From: Dokdonella_A sp051958935
GTDB lineage: Bacteria > Pseudomonadota > Gammaproteobacteria > Xanthomonadales > Rhodanobacteraceae
NCBI RefSeq assembly: GCF_051958935.1
Contig: NZ_JBQCFP010000027.1
Coordinates: 1-64,000, forward strand
DNA: 64,000 nucleotides
Reading direction: 5' to 3'
Shown: positions 26,258 to 34,994 of the stretch, piece by piece
How the letters are laid out: each line of letters opens with the position of its first letter
How positions within the stretch are numbered: position 1 is the first letter of the stretch
Notes under the pieces: generated by a model
What the model was told of the DNA's origin: nothing
Database searches by the model: none
Seen by the model: the letters and a program-made list of their open reading frames with translations, nothing else
Made by a program: the position numbers and the translations under genes

Positions 26258-26959
26258 TCAGAGGTCGGTCCAGATGCCTTCGCGCAGCACTTCGAGCGGG
26301 CGGAATCGCGCCTTGTAGTGCATCTTCGGATGGTCCTCGATCCAGAAGCCGAGGTACACGTGCGGCAGACCCTGTTCGCGCGCCATCCGCAGCTGGCTGA
26401 GGATCGCGAACGTGCCGAGGCTGCGCACATCGCATTCCGGGTCGAAGAACGTGTAGACCGCCGACAGGCCGGCCGCGCAGAAGTCGGTGACCGCTATGCC
26501 GAGCAGGCGTTCGCGCTCGCGCAGCTCGATGAAGCGGGTCGGGCTCCATGCGGTGTAGAGGAAGCGCGCGAAGTCTTCCGGGCGTGCGTCGTCCATGCCG
26601 CCATCGGGATGGCGCGCGCACAGGTAGCGCCGGTAAAGCGCGAAGTATTCGTCGGTGTAGTTGGCGGACGCCACGCGCACGTCGAGGTCCGCGTTGCGCG
26701 CCAGGCAGCGGCGCTGCGAGCGGTCGGGCCGGAAGCGATCGACCGGCACGCGGCAGGCGATGCAGGCGCGGCAGCCGTTGCACTGCGGGTGGTAGACATG
26801 GCCGCCGGCGCGGCGATAGCCGCGCTGCACTGCGATGTCGTAGATCTGCGGCAGTTGCGGGGCGCTTGGGTCGATGACGATGTTCTGCGCCGTGCGCGAG
26901 GCGTAGTACCCGCACGGGTGTGGCAGGGTCTGGAACAGGCGGACGACGTCCGAGCGCAT
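26258..26959 (-). CDS. bpt: Aspartate/glutamate leucyltransferase (arginyltransferase family)
   Basis: A 233-aa protein of the Ate1/Bpt family, which in bacteria adds leucine from Leu-tRNA to N-terminal Asp or Glu (N-degron pathway leading to ClpS/ClpAP). The N-terminal HPCGYYASRTAQNIVIDP and the cysteine cluster CNGCRACIACRVPVDRF are the family markers; the C-terminal block GFWIEDHPKMHYKARFRPLE is also conserved. The ATG at 26959 gives the normal length; longer forms lack homology. No clpS or clpA gene is in this window. Confidence 0.93.
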   Translation of the reverse strand: MRSDVVRLFQTLPHPCGYYASRTAQNIVIDPSAPQLPQIYDIAVQRGYRRAGGHVYHPQCNGCRACIACRVPVDRFRPDRSQRRCLARNADLDVRVASANYTDEYFALYRRYLCARHPDGGMDDARPEDFARFLYTAWSPTRFIELRERERLLGIAVTDFCAAGLSAVYTFFDPECDVRSLGTFAILSQLRMAREQGLPHVYLGFWIEDHPKMHYKARFRPLEVLREGIWTDL

Positions 26960-27099
26960 GGCCCATTCTAGCCCGTCCCGGGCCGCTTGCCTGTTGCGTC
27001 GCGAGCGCAGGAGACCGGGCAGGGCATATCCACCCGCGCAGCGGCGGATCCACCGATTACCAGTGGTGTTCCCGCGCCCGCGGACCGCGGACACGCAGG

Positions 27100-27486
27100 T
27101 CAGTGCCGCAGCACGCTCAGCGCGATCAGCACCGACACGCCCGCGATCAGCGCGAGTACGACGAGCTTGATGCGCATCGAGGCGCGATTGTGTTGGGCCG
27201 GGCTGCCGACGCCGCGCGCGGCGGCGAGTTCGTCGGCGAAGCGCGTCGCCGGCTCCAGGCCCGCGTCACGCAACACCTGGCGCGCGAGCGTCTGGTCCTC
27301 GGAGCGGACGACCGACACCTGCGGCCAGCTGTCGCGATCCGCCTTCGCGGTGTAGCTGAAGCGTTTCCAGTCGGCGCCCTGGTAGGCACGGCGATTGGCG
27401 ATCGTCGTCTTGATGCCGTGCTCGGCCATCAGCGCGACGACGCGCTCGATGTTCTCCATCCGCGGTGAGGTGTAGATCTGGCGCAT
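27100..27486 (-). CDS. Pathogenicity-like protein with C-terminal membrane anchor
   Basis: A 128-aa protein starting MRQIYTSPRMENIERVVALM, the typical start of the small 'pathogenicity-like' proteins of Xanthomonadales, related to DUF2007 signal-transducing domains. The N-terminal 90 residues form a ferredoxin-like fold prediction; a single hydrophobic helix (IKLVVLALIAGVSVLIALSVL) ends the protein, so it is probably tail-anchored to the inner membrane. Function unknown. Confidence 0.8.
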   Translation of the reverse strand: MRQIYTSPRMENIERVVALMAEHGIKTTIANRRAYQGADWKRFSYTAKADRDSWPQVSVVRSEDQTLARQVLRDAGLEPATRFADELAAARGVGSPAQHNRASMRIKLVVLALIAGVSVLIALSVLRH

Positions 27487-27539
27487 GGGTCGAGTGTAGC
27501 AGGGGGCATCGAAGCGGACTGCGTGCGGGATCGCGGGCG

Positions 27540-28409
27540 TCAGCCCTCGTTGCGGATGCGCACGAGGCCTTCCTGCGCGGTCGATGCGACGAGGCGGCCG
27601 TCCTCACTGTAGATCATGCCGCGCGCGAGCCCACGCGCGCCTTGCGCGGTCGGGCTGTCGCACGAATAGAGCAGCCATTCGTCGGCGCGGAACGGGCGGT
27701 GGAACCACATGGCGTGATCGAGGCTCGCGACCTGCACGTTGCGCTGCAGGAAGGAAATCCCGTGCGGGAACATCGTCGTGCCGATCAGGTGGAAGTCCGA
27801 TGCGTACGCGAGCAGCGCGCGGTGCAGCGGTGGGCTCGCCTCCGGCACGCGCCCGGTCAGGCGGAACCACACCTGCTGGAACGGCGGGCGCTTGGGCGGG
27901 TTGAGTTCGTCGCGCGGGTAGACGTGGCGGAATTCGAAGGGGCCGGAGCGGCCGAACCAGCGCTGCAATTTCGGCGGAAGCTTGGCGAGTTCGTCCGCGG
28001 GCAGCGGCTCGACCGGTTCGAGGTCGTCCGGCTTGGGCACCGCCGGCATCGGCAACTGGTGCTCGACACCGGCTTCCTCGGCCTGGAAGGAGGCCGAGAA
28101 GTTGAAGATCGGCTGGCCGTGCTGGATCGCGGTCACGCGGCGCACCGAGAAGCTGCCGCCATCGCGCGTGCGCTCGACGTTGTAGACGATCGGGTGCTCG
28201 ATGTCGCCCGCGCGCAGGAAGTACGCGTGCAGCGAATGCGCATTGCGGTCGGCCTCGACGGTCTGCTGCGCGGCGGAGAGCGCCTGGCCGAGCACCTGCC
28301 CACCGAACACGTAGCGCGTGCCGATGTCGCGGCTCTCGCCACGGAACAGGTTGTCCTCGAGGCGTTCGAGCTGGAGCAGGGAGAGCAGTTCTTCGACGGC
28401 GGACGTCAT
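27540..28409 (-). CDS. tesB: Acyl-CoA thioesterase II
   Basis: A 289-aa double hot-dog thioesterase that hydrolyses medium- and long-chain acyl-CoA. The N-terminal LLQLERLEDNLFRGES and YVFGGQVLGQALSAA are the TesB signature; the C-terminal domain has SLDHAMWFHRPFRADEWLLY with the catalytic aspartate, and ends in STAQEGLVRIR. The ATG at 28409 gives the standard length. Independent gene. Confidence 0.95.
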   Translation of the reverse strand: MTSAVEELLSLLQLERLEDNLFRGESRDIGTRYVFGGQVLGQALSAAQQTVEADRNAHSLHAYFLRAGDIEHPIVYNVERTRDGGSFSVRRVTAIQHGQPIFNFSASFQAEEAGVEHQLPMPAVPKPDDLEPVEPLPADELAKLPPKLQRWFGRSGPFEFRHVYPRDELNPPKRPPFQQVWFRLTGRVPEASPPLHRALLAYASDFHLIGTTMFPHGISFLQRNVQVASLDHAMWFHRPFRADEWLLYSCDSPTAQGARGLARGMIYSEDGRLVASTAQEGLVRIRNEG

Positions 28410-28696
28410 ACGGTGCGCAGCGGGTGGCAGGGCGGCGAAGTATAGGGTAGGTCGGTTCGCAGGCAAGCGCGCGGTACCGGGGGGCTGCGGCGGTGGAAGG
28501 CGAAAGCCTGACGCACGCCGCACGCACGCAGGAGAAGCACAAGAGATCGAAACTCGAAGGACACGCAGCACCCGAAGGAGAAGGACGCTGGGGCTCGATG
28601 GTTTTCCCCTGTCCCTGTGTGCTCTCATGCTTCTGTTTCAATCTCCTCCACTCGTCCCCGGCGACATCGCGGCGCACGCGCGTTGCGCGTACTGCC

Positions 28697-29260
28697 CTAC
28701 GGGGCTGGGAGGCGCTCGAGGCCGCTGTCGGCGACGACCTCGTCCCATGGGAAGAGCGGACCGGGGTCCTGCCGCCGGCGCAGCAGGATCGAGGGATCGT
28801 CCTTCGCGGGCTCGAGGCGGCGGTCGAGGTCTTCGTGGCCGGCGATCCACTGCAGCGTCGGATGGTCGTTGCGCAGTTGTGCGAGCAGCGCGCGCAACGC
28901 GGCGATCTGTTCGGCCGTATACGGCACCGTGAACGCCTGGTGGCGGCTGTCGCCCCAGTTCGGGTAGCGGCCGATGTTGACGAGCTCGATGCCGATCGAG
29001 CGCGGGTTGTAGCCGTAGGTGTGGTTCGCGACGCGGGTGTCGGCAACGAAGCGGAATACCTTGCCGTCGCGATCGACGTAGTAGTGCCCGCTGTTGCCGG
29101 TCTGCGTGCCCGCATAGTGGATGCGTTCGCCGAACTCGCGCGCCATCGCCATGTCCGGCAACTCGGTGCAATGGATGACGACGAGGTCGATCGCGGAGGA
29201 CGGCCGCGACGCGAGCCGTTCCTCGTAGGGCAGGGGCCAGGCATCGATGGACAGGGGCAT
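28697..29260 (-). CDS. N-acetylmuramoyl-L-alanine amidase (Amidase_2)
   Basis: A 187-aa amidase of the AmpD/PGRP type that cuts the bond between MurNAc and the stem peptide. Zinc ligands are visible in VVIHCTELPD (first His), VANHTYGYN and AGHEDLDR. There is no signal peptide, consistent with a cytosolic AmpD-like recycling enzyme, although it is distinct in length and neighbourhood from classical ampD-ampE. The 287-base region downstream up to tesB has no gene. Confidence 0.85.
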   Translation of the reverse strand: MPLSIDAWPLPYEERLASRPSSAIDLVVIHCTELPDMAMAREFGERIHYAGTQTGNSGHYYVDRDGKVFRFVADTRVANHTYGYNPRSIGIELVNIGRYPNWGDSRHQAFTVPYTAEQIAALRALLAQLRNDHPTLQWIAGHEDLDRRLEPAKDDPSILLRRRQDPGPLFPWDEVVADSGLERLPAP

Positions 29261-29385
29261 GGAAATCCGGTCGAAGGTGAGTTGCCGCGCAGGTTACAGG
29301 CTTTCCGTCACGGCGCGGGCTCCGACCACCCACGCACACGCCGCGCCCGCTATGCTTCCCCATTCCCCATTCCCATTGCCCTTCA

Positions 29386-29898
29386 ATGAAAGGCACCGTC
29401 ATCCTCTCGCACGGCCTCGAAAGCGGTCCGCAGGCGACCAAGGTCAGCGCGCTCGCGCGAGAGTGCGAGGCGCTCGGCTGGGCCAGCGTGCGTCCCGATT
29501 ACCGTGATCTCGATGCGACGCGCGATCCGCTCGCAATCGGCGCGCGCATCGAGCGTGCGCTCGGGCATGCGCCGGGCGAGGGGCGCGTGGTGTTCGCGGG
29601 CTCGAGCATGGGCGCGTTCACGTCAGGCCTCGCTTCGTTGCGGCGAGTGAGCGCGGGGCTGTTCCTGCTCGCATTGCCGACCGCGATCCCGGGCTATCCG
29701 CGTGCGTTCGACGCGGCCGACGTGCCGACCGCGCTCGTGCACGGCTGGGACGACGAAGTCTGCCCGGTCGACGCGGCAATCGGTTTCGCGCGTGCACGCG
29801 GCGCGACCTTGCACCTCGTGCGCGACGGGCATCGCTTTGCTGCGCATGTCGACTGGTGCGCCGGCGTGTTCCGCGATTTCCTCGCCGGACTCGGCTGA
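29386..29898 (+). CDS. YqiA-like alpha/beta hydrolase
   Basis: A 170-aa small serine hydrolase. The nucleophile motif is FAGSSMGAF, the acid is in HGWDDEVCP and the histidine in RDGHRFAAH. The start MKGTVILSHGLESGPQATK is typical of short alpha/beta hydrolases related to esterase YqiA. Cytosolic. The stop TGA shares its last base with the ATG of rlmKL, so the two are coupled; a functional link is not known. Confidence 0.88.
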   Translation: MKGTVILSHGLESGPQATKVSALARECEALGWASVRPDYRDLDATRDPLAIGARIERALGHAPGEGRVVFAGSSMGAFTSGLASLRRVSAGLFLLALPTAIPGYPRAFDAADVPTALVHGWDDEVCPVDAAIGFARARGATLHLVRDGHRFAAHVDWCAGVFRDFLAGLG

Positions 29899-32090
29899 TG
29901 GCGGCCTTGTTCGCGACTTGCCCGAAGGGGCTCGAATACCTGCTGCGCGACGAACTGCGTGCGCTCGGCGCCGACGACGCGCGCGAGGCGCTCGCGGGCG
30001 TGCATTTCTCCGGGCCGCTCGAACTCGCCTATCGCGCCTGCCTGTGGTCGCGTCTTGCCAGCCGCATCCTGCTGCAGGTCGCGGAGTTCGACGCGCCGGA
30101 TGCGGATGCGCTCTATGCCGGAGCGCAGGCGGTCGACTGGTCCGCCCATCTCGCGCCGGACGGCACGTTCGCGATCGACGCCGTCGGTGGCGGTGGCGCG
30201 CTGCGCCACACGCAGTTCATCGCGTTGCGTACCAAGGATGCGATCGTCGACCAGTTCCGCGAACGCAGCGGCATGCGTCCGGACGTCGACGTCGAACGGC
30301 CGTCCATCCGCATCAACGTGCGCGTGCACAAGGCGCGCGCGAGCATCGCTCTCGACCTCGCCGGCCTGCCGCTGCACCGGCGCGGCTGGCGCCAGGGCAC
30401 GGGCGAGGCGCCGCTGAAGGAGAACCTCGCCTGCGCGATGCTGGTGCGCGCGGGCTGGCCCGCGATCGCCGCCGATGGTGGCGCGCTCATCGATCCGATG
30501 TGCGGAGCGGGCACGCTGCTCGTCGAAGGCGCCCTGATGGCGGCCGACGTCGCGCCGGGCCTGCGCCGTGACTACTGGGGTTTCCTCGGCTGGCGCGGCC
30601 ACGATGCGGCAGCGTGGCAGGCGCTGTGCGGCGAGGCGCAGGCACGCGCGACCGCGGGCCTGCGCGCGCTGCGGCCGGTCTATTTCGGCTACGACCACGA
30701 CCCCGGCGTACTGCAGGAGGCCAAACGCAATGCGCAGGCCGCCGGTGTCGCCGGCTTCGTGCATCTGGCGCGCCTCCCGGCCGAGCACCTGCGCCGTCCG
30801 GAAGGCATCGACCGACCGGGCTTGGTCATTTCGAATCCGCCGTACGGCGAACGCCTCGGCGAACGCACCGCGCTCGGTACCCTGTATCGCGCGTTCGGTT
30901 CGCGCCTGCGCGAGGAATTCACCGGCTGGCGTGCCGCCGTCATCGTCGCCGACGATGAACTCGGCCATGCGCTCGGGCTGCGCGCCGACAAGCGCTACGT
31001 GCTCTACAACGGCGCACTCGAATGCCGCCTGCTCACGTTCGACCTCGCCGAGGCGGCGCCGCGCGAACGCGTCGAGCGGCCGCTTTCCGAAGGCGCGCTC
31101 GCGGTCGCGAACCGCATCGGCAAGAACCTCAGGCACCTGCGCAAGCGCCTCGACCGCGAAGGCATCACGTGCTGGCGCGCGTACGATGCGGACATCCCCG
31201 AATATGCGGCCGCGATCGACGTCTATCGCGCGATCGGCGCCGACGACGGGCGCCCGCGCAGCGATGCGTTTCCGCAGACATGGCTGCACGTGCAGGAATA
31301 CGCGCCGCCGCGCGACATTCCCGAGCACGTCGCGCGCGACCGCCTGCGCGATCTGGTGCACGCGGCCGGGCACGCCTTGGATGTGCCACGCGAACGCATC
31401 GCGCTGAAGACGCGCTACAAGGCGAAGGGCGGATCGAAGTACGGGCGTTTCGACCAGCGCGGCGAATTCCTCGTGGTGGAGGAGGGCGGCCTGAAGTTCC
31501 GCGTGAACCTGTTCGACTATCTCGACACGGGCCTGTTCCTCGACCATCGGCCGATGCGCCTTCGCCTGCGCGAACTCGCTGGCGGCAAGCATGTGCTCAA
31601 CCTGTTCTGCTACACGGCGAGCGCGAGCGTGCACGCGGCCGCCGGTGGCGCGGCTTCGACCACGAGCGTCGACCTGTCGGCGACCTACCTCGAGTGGGCA
31701 GCGCGCAATTTCACGCTGAACGGGTACTCGGGCTCGCGCCATCAACTCGTGCAGGCCGACGTGATCGCGTGGTTGCGCCACGACCGCGGCCGTTACGACC
31801 TCGTCTTCGTCGACCCGCCGACGTTCTCCAATTCAAAGCGCGCCGACGATTTCGACGTGCAACGCGACCACGCCGAACTGCTGCGCCTCGTCGGCGAGCG
31901 CCTCGCGCCGGACGGACTCATCGTGTTCTCCAACAACCTCAGGCGATTCGCGCCCGATGCATCGCTCGCGCAACGCTTCCATGTACGCGACATCACGCCC
32001 GCGACGATCCCGTTCGACTTCGCGCGGAACCCGCGCATCCACGTTTGTTACGAACTGCGCCGGCGATCCGCGGCGGAAGCGAATTCTTAA
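29898..32090 (+). CDS. rlmKL: Bifunctional 23S rRNA methyltransferase RlmKL
   Basis: A 730-aa fusion enzyme that methylates 23S rRNA at m2G2445 (N-terminal RlmL part) and m7G2069 (C-terminal RlmK part). The order is THUMP (about 45-155), the first methyltransferase domain with IDPMCGAGTLLVEGALMA and SNPPYGERLGE, a linker, then the second with NLFCYTASASVHAA and FVDPPTFSNSKR. The ATG at 29898 matches the family start MAALFATCPKGLE. Normal length for gammaproteobacteria. Confidence 0.97.
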   Translation: MAALFATCPKGLEYLLRDELRALGADDAREALAGVHFSGPLELAYRACLWSRLASRILLQVAEFDAPDADALYAGAQAVDWSAHLAPDGTFAIDAVGGGGALRHTQFIALRTKDAIVDQFRERSGMRPDVDVERPSIRINVRVHKARASIALDLAGLPLHRRGWRQGTGEAPLKENLACAMLVRAGWPAIAADGGALIDPMCGAGTLLVEGALMAADVAPGLRRDYWGFLGWRGHDAAAWQALCGEAQARATAGLRALRPVYFGYDHDPGVLQEAKRNAQAAGVAGFVHLARLPAEHLRRPEGIDRPGLVISNPPYGERLGERTALGTLYRAFGSRLREEFTGWRAAVIVADDELGHALGLRADKRYVLYNGALECRLLTFDLAEAAPRERVERPLSEGALAVANRIGKNLRHLRKRLDREGITCWRAYDADIPEYAAAIDVYRAIGADDGRPRSDAFPQTWLHVQEYAPPRDIPEHVARDRLRDLVHAAGHALDVPRERIALKTRYKAKGGSKYGRFDQRGEFLVVEEGGLKFRVNLFDYLDTGLFLDHRPMRLRLRELAGGKHVLNLFCYTASASVHAAAGGAASTTSVDLSATYLEWAARNFTLNGYSGSRHQLVQADVIAWLRHDRGRYDLVFVDPPTFSNSKRADDFDVQRDHAELLRLVGERLAPDGLIVFSNNLRRFAPDASLAQRFHVRDITPATIPFDFARNPRIHVCYELRRRSAAEANS

Positions 32091-32165
32091 CGCAGGATGG
32101 AGTAGTTTCAGGACCGATTCAGGGGGTGGACTGCAGCATGCGATCCAGCCTCAGGAGGTGTGGAG

Positions 32166-32615
32166 ATGCGCAAGTCCATTCGTACGTTCGTCATGGCTGC
32201 CCTGGTCGCCGCGGGTATGGCGCTGGCGCCGGCGGCGTTCGCCCGCAGCCATTGGAACGTCGGCATCGGCATCGGCCTGCCGGGCGTCAGCATCGGTTAC
32301 TCCGATTGCCGCCATTGCGGCCATGGCTGGGGCGGCAACTATTACTACGGTGGCGGGTACTACAGTTCGTACTACGCGCCGGTGTACTACGGCCCGGCCT
32401 ACTATGCTCCGTCCTACTACGACGCGGGGTACTACTACAGCCCGTCGTACTACTACCCGAGCTACGGCGTGCGTTACTACGACCGCCCGTCGCATCGCCA
32501 TTACGGCCATGGCTATCGGGACCGCGGCTACCGCGATGGCGACTATCGCCACCACGACCGCGGCGACTACGGCCATCGAGCGTCCTATTACGATCGGAGC
32601 GGATACAGGCACTGA
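32166..32615 (+). CDS. Secreted Gly/Tyr/His-rich small protein
   Basis: A 149-aa protein with a signal peptide (FVMAALVAAGMALAPAAFA) and then strongly biased sequence: Gly/Tyr blocks such as GGNYYYGGGYYSSYYAP and SYYYPSYGVRYYDRP, then HHDRGDYGHR. It resembles glycine-rich secreted or surface proteins without a defined fold; adhesion, wall attachment or metal binding are guesses. A near-ideal ribosome binding site AGGAGGTG (32153-32160) sets the ATG at 32166; a GTG two codons earlier is unlikely. A strong terminator follows at 32683. Confidence 0.8.
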   Translation: MRKSIRTFVMAALVAAGMALAPAAFARSHWNVGIGIGLPGVSIGYSDCRHCGHGWGGNYYYGGGYYSSYYAPVYYGPAYYAPSYYDAGYYYSPSYYYPSYGVRYYDRPSHRHYGHGYRDRGYRDGDYRHHDRGDYGHRASYYDRSGYRH

Positions 32616-32682
32616 CGCCTCTTTCCCGATCACGATCAGCGCCGGCGGCCACCCCTCCCCCTTCCTGCCGCCGGTGTCTCCG

Positions 32683-32725
32683 CCCCGCGACGATTTCCCC
32701 TGATCGTCGCGGGGTTTCTTCTTTT
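32683..32725 (+). terminator. Rho-independent terminator
   Basis: CCCCGCGACGAT (32683-32694), an 8-base loop and ATCGTCGCGGGG (32703-32714) form a perfect 12-bp stem followed by TTTCTTCTTTT. It ends the transcript of the Gly/Tyr-rich protein gene. Confidence 0.9.
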
Positions 32726-32764
32726 GAACCCGAAAACGCGGCCATCCGGCCTTGTTTCGGGTCG

Positions 32765-32791
32765 CCTGACCCGAAGTGAATTCGGGTCAGG
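32765..32791. repeat. Hairpin with GTGAA loop, copy 1
   Basis: CCTGACCCGAA, loop GTGAA, TTCGGGTCAGG: a perfect 11-bp stem. A second hairpin with the same loop and inner stem is at 32912-32938, each preceded by CGCGGCC..CCGGCCTTGTT..GGGT. The two form a duplicated unit of about 145 bp in the gap upstream of the methyltransferase gene. Confidence 0.8.
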
Positions 32792-32794
32792 CTC

Positions 32795-32822
32795 CGTCGT
32801 TCGAGCTCGCGCTCGAACGACG
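32795..32822. repeat. Perfect 12-bp hairpin
   Basis: CGTCGTTCGAGC, a 4-base loop TCGC and GCTCGAACGACG form a perfect stem directly after the first GTGAA hairpin. It has no T-run and its role is unclear. Confidence 0.75.
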
Positions 32823-32911
32823 AGCGGCAGATCCATGTGCCGCACACGCCGCGTTGGACGATGCCTCGGGGTTTGCGGAAACGCGGCCGTCCCGGCCTTG
32901 TTCCGGGTTTG

Positions 32912-32938
32912 CCGAGTCCGAAGTGAATTCGGACTCGG
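32912..32938. repeat. Hairpin with GTGAA loop, copy 2
   Basis: CCGAGTCCGAA, loop GTGAA, TTCGGACTCGG. The stem differs from copy 1 by compensating changes while the loop and the inner GAA/TTC pairs are identical. It lies about 45 bases upstream of the methyltransferase start, where it could affect transcription or mRNA stability. Nothing else is recognisable in the 367-base gap from 32616 to 32982 apart from these repeats and the terminator. Confidence 0.8.
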
Positions 32939-32982
32939 GTCCGTCGTGGCCGGGCGGTCCGCGGGTTATGATGCGCGGACAT

Positions 32983-33609
32983 ATGACCGACGAAGCGTGC
33001 ATGAGCGAGCAGAGCAGACGTACCGGAATGCCGGCCGAGCCGCAGGTTCCGGGCGCATGGACGTTCTTCCGTCAGTGGCTGCGCAACCCGCGGGCGATGG
33101 CCGCGCTCTCGCCTTCGGGTCGCCAGCTGACCCGCGCGATGATCGCCCAGCTGCCGGCGGATGCGCGGCGCGTCGTCGAGCTCGGCGCGGGGACGGGCGT
33201 ATTCACGCGTGCGTTGCTCGAGCACGGCATCCGCGCACGCGACCTGCTCGTGGTCGAACTCAACCAGGAACTGCACGGTCTGCTGCAGGCGCAGTTTCCG
33301 GACGCGCGCATCGTGCACGGCAACGCCTGTGACCTCGACTCGATCGCGGCCCGCAACGGTTTCGAGCATGCCGACGCCGCAATCAGCGGCCTCGGCTTCC
33401 TCGCGATGCCGCGCCAGGTGCAGAAGGGGATTCTTTCGGCGGTCTTTTCCGTGCTGGGCCCGGGTCGGCCGCTGATCCAGTTCACCTACGGACCCGCGAG
33501 CCCGATCCCGCGCGACCTGATCGCCGAACTCGGCCTGTCCGTCCGCCGCGGCGGCATCGCGCCGCTCAACCTGCCTCCCGCATTCGTCTTCGTCTACACG
33601 CGCGACTGA
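32983..33609 (+). CDS. Phospholipid N-methyltransferase-like protein
   Basis: A 208-aa class I SAM-dependent methyltransferase. The SAM-binding motif is VVELGAGTGVFTRALLE near residue 68, followed by LLVVELNQELHGLL and the post-motif SGLGFLAMPRQVQKGIL, typical of PmtA/rRNA adenine dimethylase-like lipid methyltransferases. The N-terminal FRQWLRNPRAMAALSPSGRQ is the family start region. ATG codons at 32983 and 33001 are both possible; the second gives a 202-aa protein. It stands just upstream of phaE, but a role in PHA metabolism is not implied. Confidence 0.78.
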   Translation: MTDEACMSEQSRRTGMPAEPQVPGAWTFFRQWLRNPRAMAALSPSGRQLTRAMIAQLPADARRVVELGAGTGVFTRALLEHGIRARDLLVVELNQELHGLLQAQFPDARIVHGNACDLDSIAARNGFEHADAAISGLGFLAMPRQVQKGILSAVFSVLGPGRPLIQFTYGPASPIPRDLIAELGLSVRRGGIAPLNLPPAFVFVYTRD

Positions 33610-33666
33610 GCGCGCAGACACGGCGCGAAGCGCGCGCCGCCATTTCGCAACGACGCTCGCGCTATC

Positions 33667-34980
33667 ATGGCGGCCCCAGACTTGCGAGGCGGCGCCGTGG
33701 GTGATTCGTCGATTCCCGATTGGATGAAGCAGTGGCAGGCCCTGTCGCAGCAGTCGGTCAACGCCTGGACCGAGGTCGCGCGCGACGCGATGAGCCAGGC
33801 CGGCAGCGGGCGTGTCGACGGCTTCGAACAATGGTCGCGCGCGTTTGCCGCCGGGCCGGGCACGGGTGGGCAGGCCGAGACGATCGAGCGGCTCGTCGAC
33901 GGCGCCAGGAACTACGTCTCCTTCATGCAGTCGCTGATCGCCGCCGCGGGTGCGAACGCGCCGAACGGCGTCCCTTCCTGGGGCGATGCGCTGCGCCAGG
34001 CATTCACGATGCCGGGCGGCCCGGCACTGTTCGAGCACCCGCTCGCGCGGCTGTGGAAGGAACATGCGACGGCCGGCAATGCGCAGGCTGCCTTCGCCAG
34101 ACTGTTCGGTGCGCTGCCGGGCGCCGGCAATCCTGCCGACGAACTCAAGGCCTGGCTGCAGCTGCCCGCGTTCGGTTACCTGCGCGAACATCAGGAACAC
34201 CAGCAGAAGAGCGCGGTCGCGTGGGTCGATTACCAGGAGCAACTCGCGCGCTACAACGCGAAGATGCTCGAGGCCGCACGCCGCGGCTTCGAGCTGTTCG
34301 AAGGCAAGCTGACCGAGCGCGAGCAGCCCGGGCGGCAGATCGAATCCTTGCGCGCACTGTACGACCTGTGGGTCGATGCCGCCGAGGAAGGTTACGCGGA
34401 AATCGCGCTCTCGCAGGAATTCCGCGAGGTCTACGGCGAACTCACCAACGCGCAGATGCGCCTGCGCTCGCAGGTCCAGCAGGAGATCGAGCGCCTCAGC
34501 GTCGATCTCGGCATGCCCACGCGCAGCGAGCTCAACAACATCGGCGAACGCCTGCAGGCGTTGCGGCGTGAAGTACGGGCACAGCGCGGCGGTGACGCGC
34601 TCATCGACGAGATCGCCGCACTGCGCGGTGAGTTCGAGGAACTGAAGGCGGCGGTCGGCGGAGCGCGCAAGGCGGGTCGGGAAACACCGGCCAAGGGCGT
34701 TGCTGCCGAAGCACCGCCTGCCCGCAGTGCCTCCAACGCCAAGCCCGCGCGCAAGACCGGACGAACGGCGGCGGCACCCGCGCCGGAGCCTGCGAAAGCG
34801 TCCAAGCGCCGCGCGCGCAAGGCGCGTCCGGGACGCGCGGTGGCCGCGGTAGCGCCGGGCAATTTCGCCTCGCGCATCGCGAAGTTCGCCGACGCCTCGC
34901 TCGGTTCGCGCAGCCCGCGCAAGGCGGACGCATCCGGCAAGGCCGGCAAGCGTGACCACACCGACAAGAAGAAGCGCTGA
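33667..34980 (+). CDS. phaE: Class III PHA synthase subunit PhaE
   Basis: A 437-aa protein, the PhaE subunit that activates PhaC for polymerising (R)-3-hydroxyacyl-CoA into polyhydroxyalkanoate granules. It starts PDWMKQWQALSQQSVNAW and has the conserved REYQLALMEAARRG-like block, here as YQEQLARYNAKMLEAARRGF near residue 195, and PTRSELNNIGERLQALRRE near 280. The C-terminal 90 residues are rich in Ala/Lys/Arg (KRRARKARPGRAV), a basic tail that may bind granules or DNA, like other PHA-associated proteins. The gene is 14 bases ahead of phaC. Confidence 0.93.
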   Translation: MAAPDLRGGAVGDSSIPDWMKQWQALSQQSVNAWTEVARDAMSQAGSGRVDGFEQWSRAFAAGPGTGGQAETIERLVDGARNYVSFMQSLIAAAGANAPNGVPSWGDALRQAFTMPGGPALFEHPLARLWKEHATAGNAQAAFARLFGALPGAGNPADELKAWLQLPAFGYLREHQEHQQKSAVAWVDYQEQLARYNAKMLEAARRGFELFEGKLTEREQPGRQIESLRALYDLWVDAAEEGYAEIALSQEFREVYGELTNAQMRLRSQVQQEIERLSVDLGMPTRSELNNIGERLQALRREVRAQRGGDALIDEIAALRGEFEELKAAVGGARKAGRETPAKGVAAEAPPARSASNAKPARKTGRTAAAPAPEPAKASKRRARKARPGRAVAAVAPGNFASRIAKFADASLGSRSPRKADASGKAGKRDHTDKKKR

Positions 34981-34994
34981 GGGAAGGAAGCGAC

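Noticed and set aside
32160..32615. Gly/Tyr-rich protein as a non-coding artefact
   Set aside because: A signal peptide, an excellent ribosome binding site and a terminator support a real gene.
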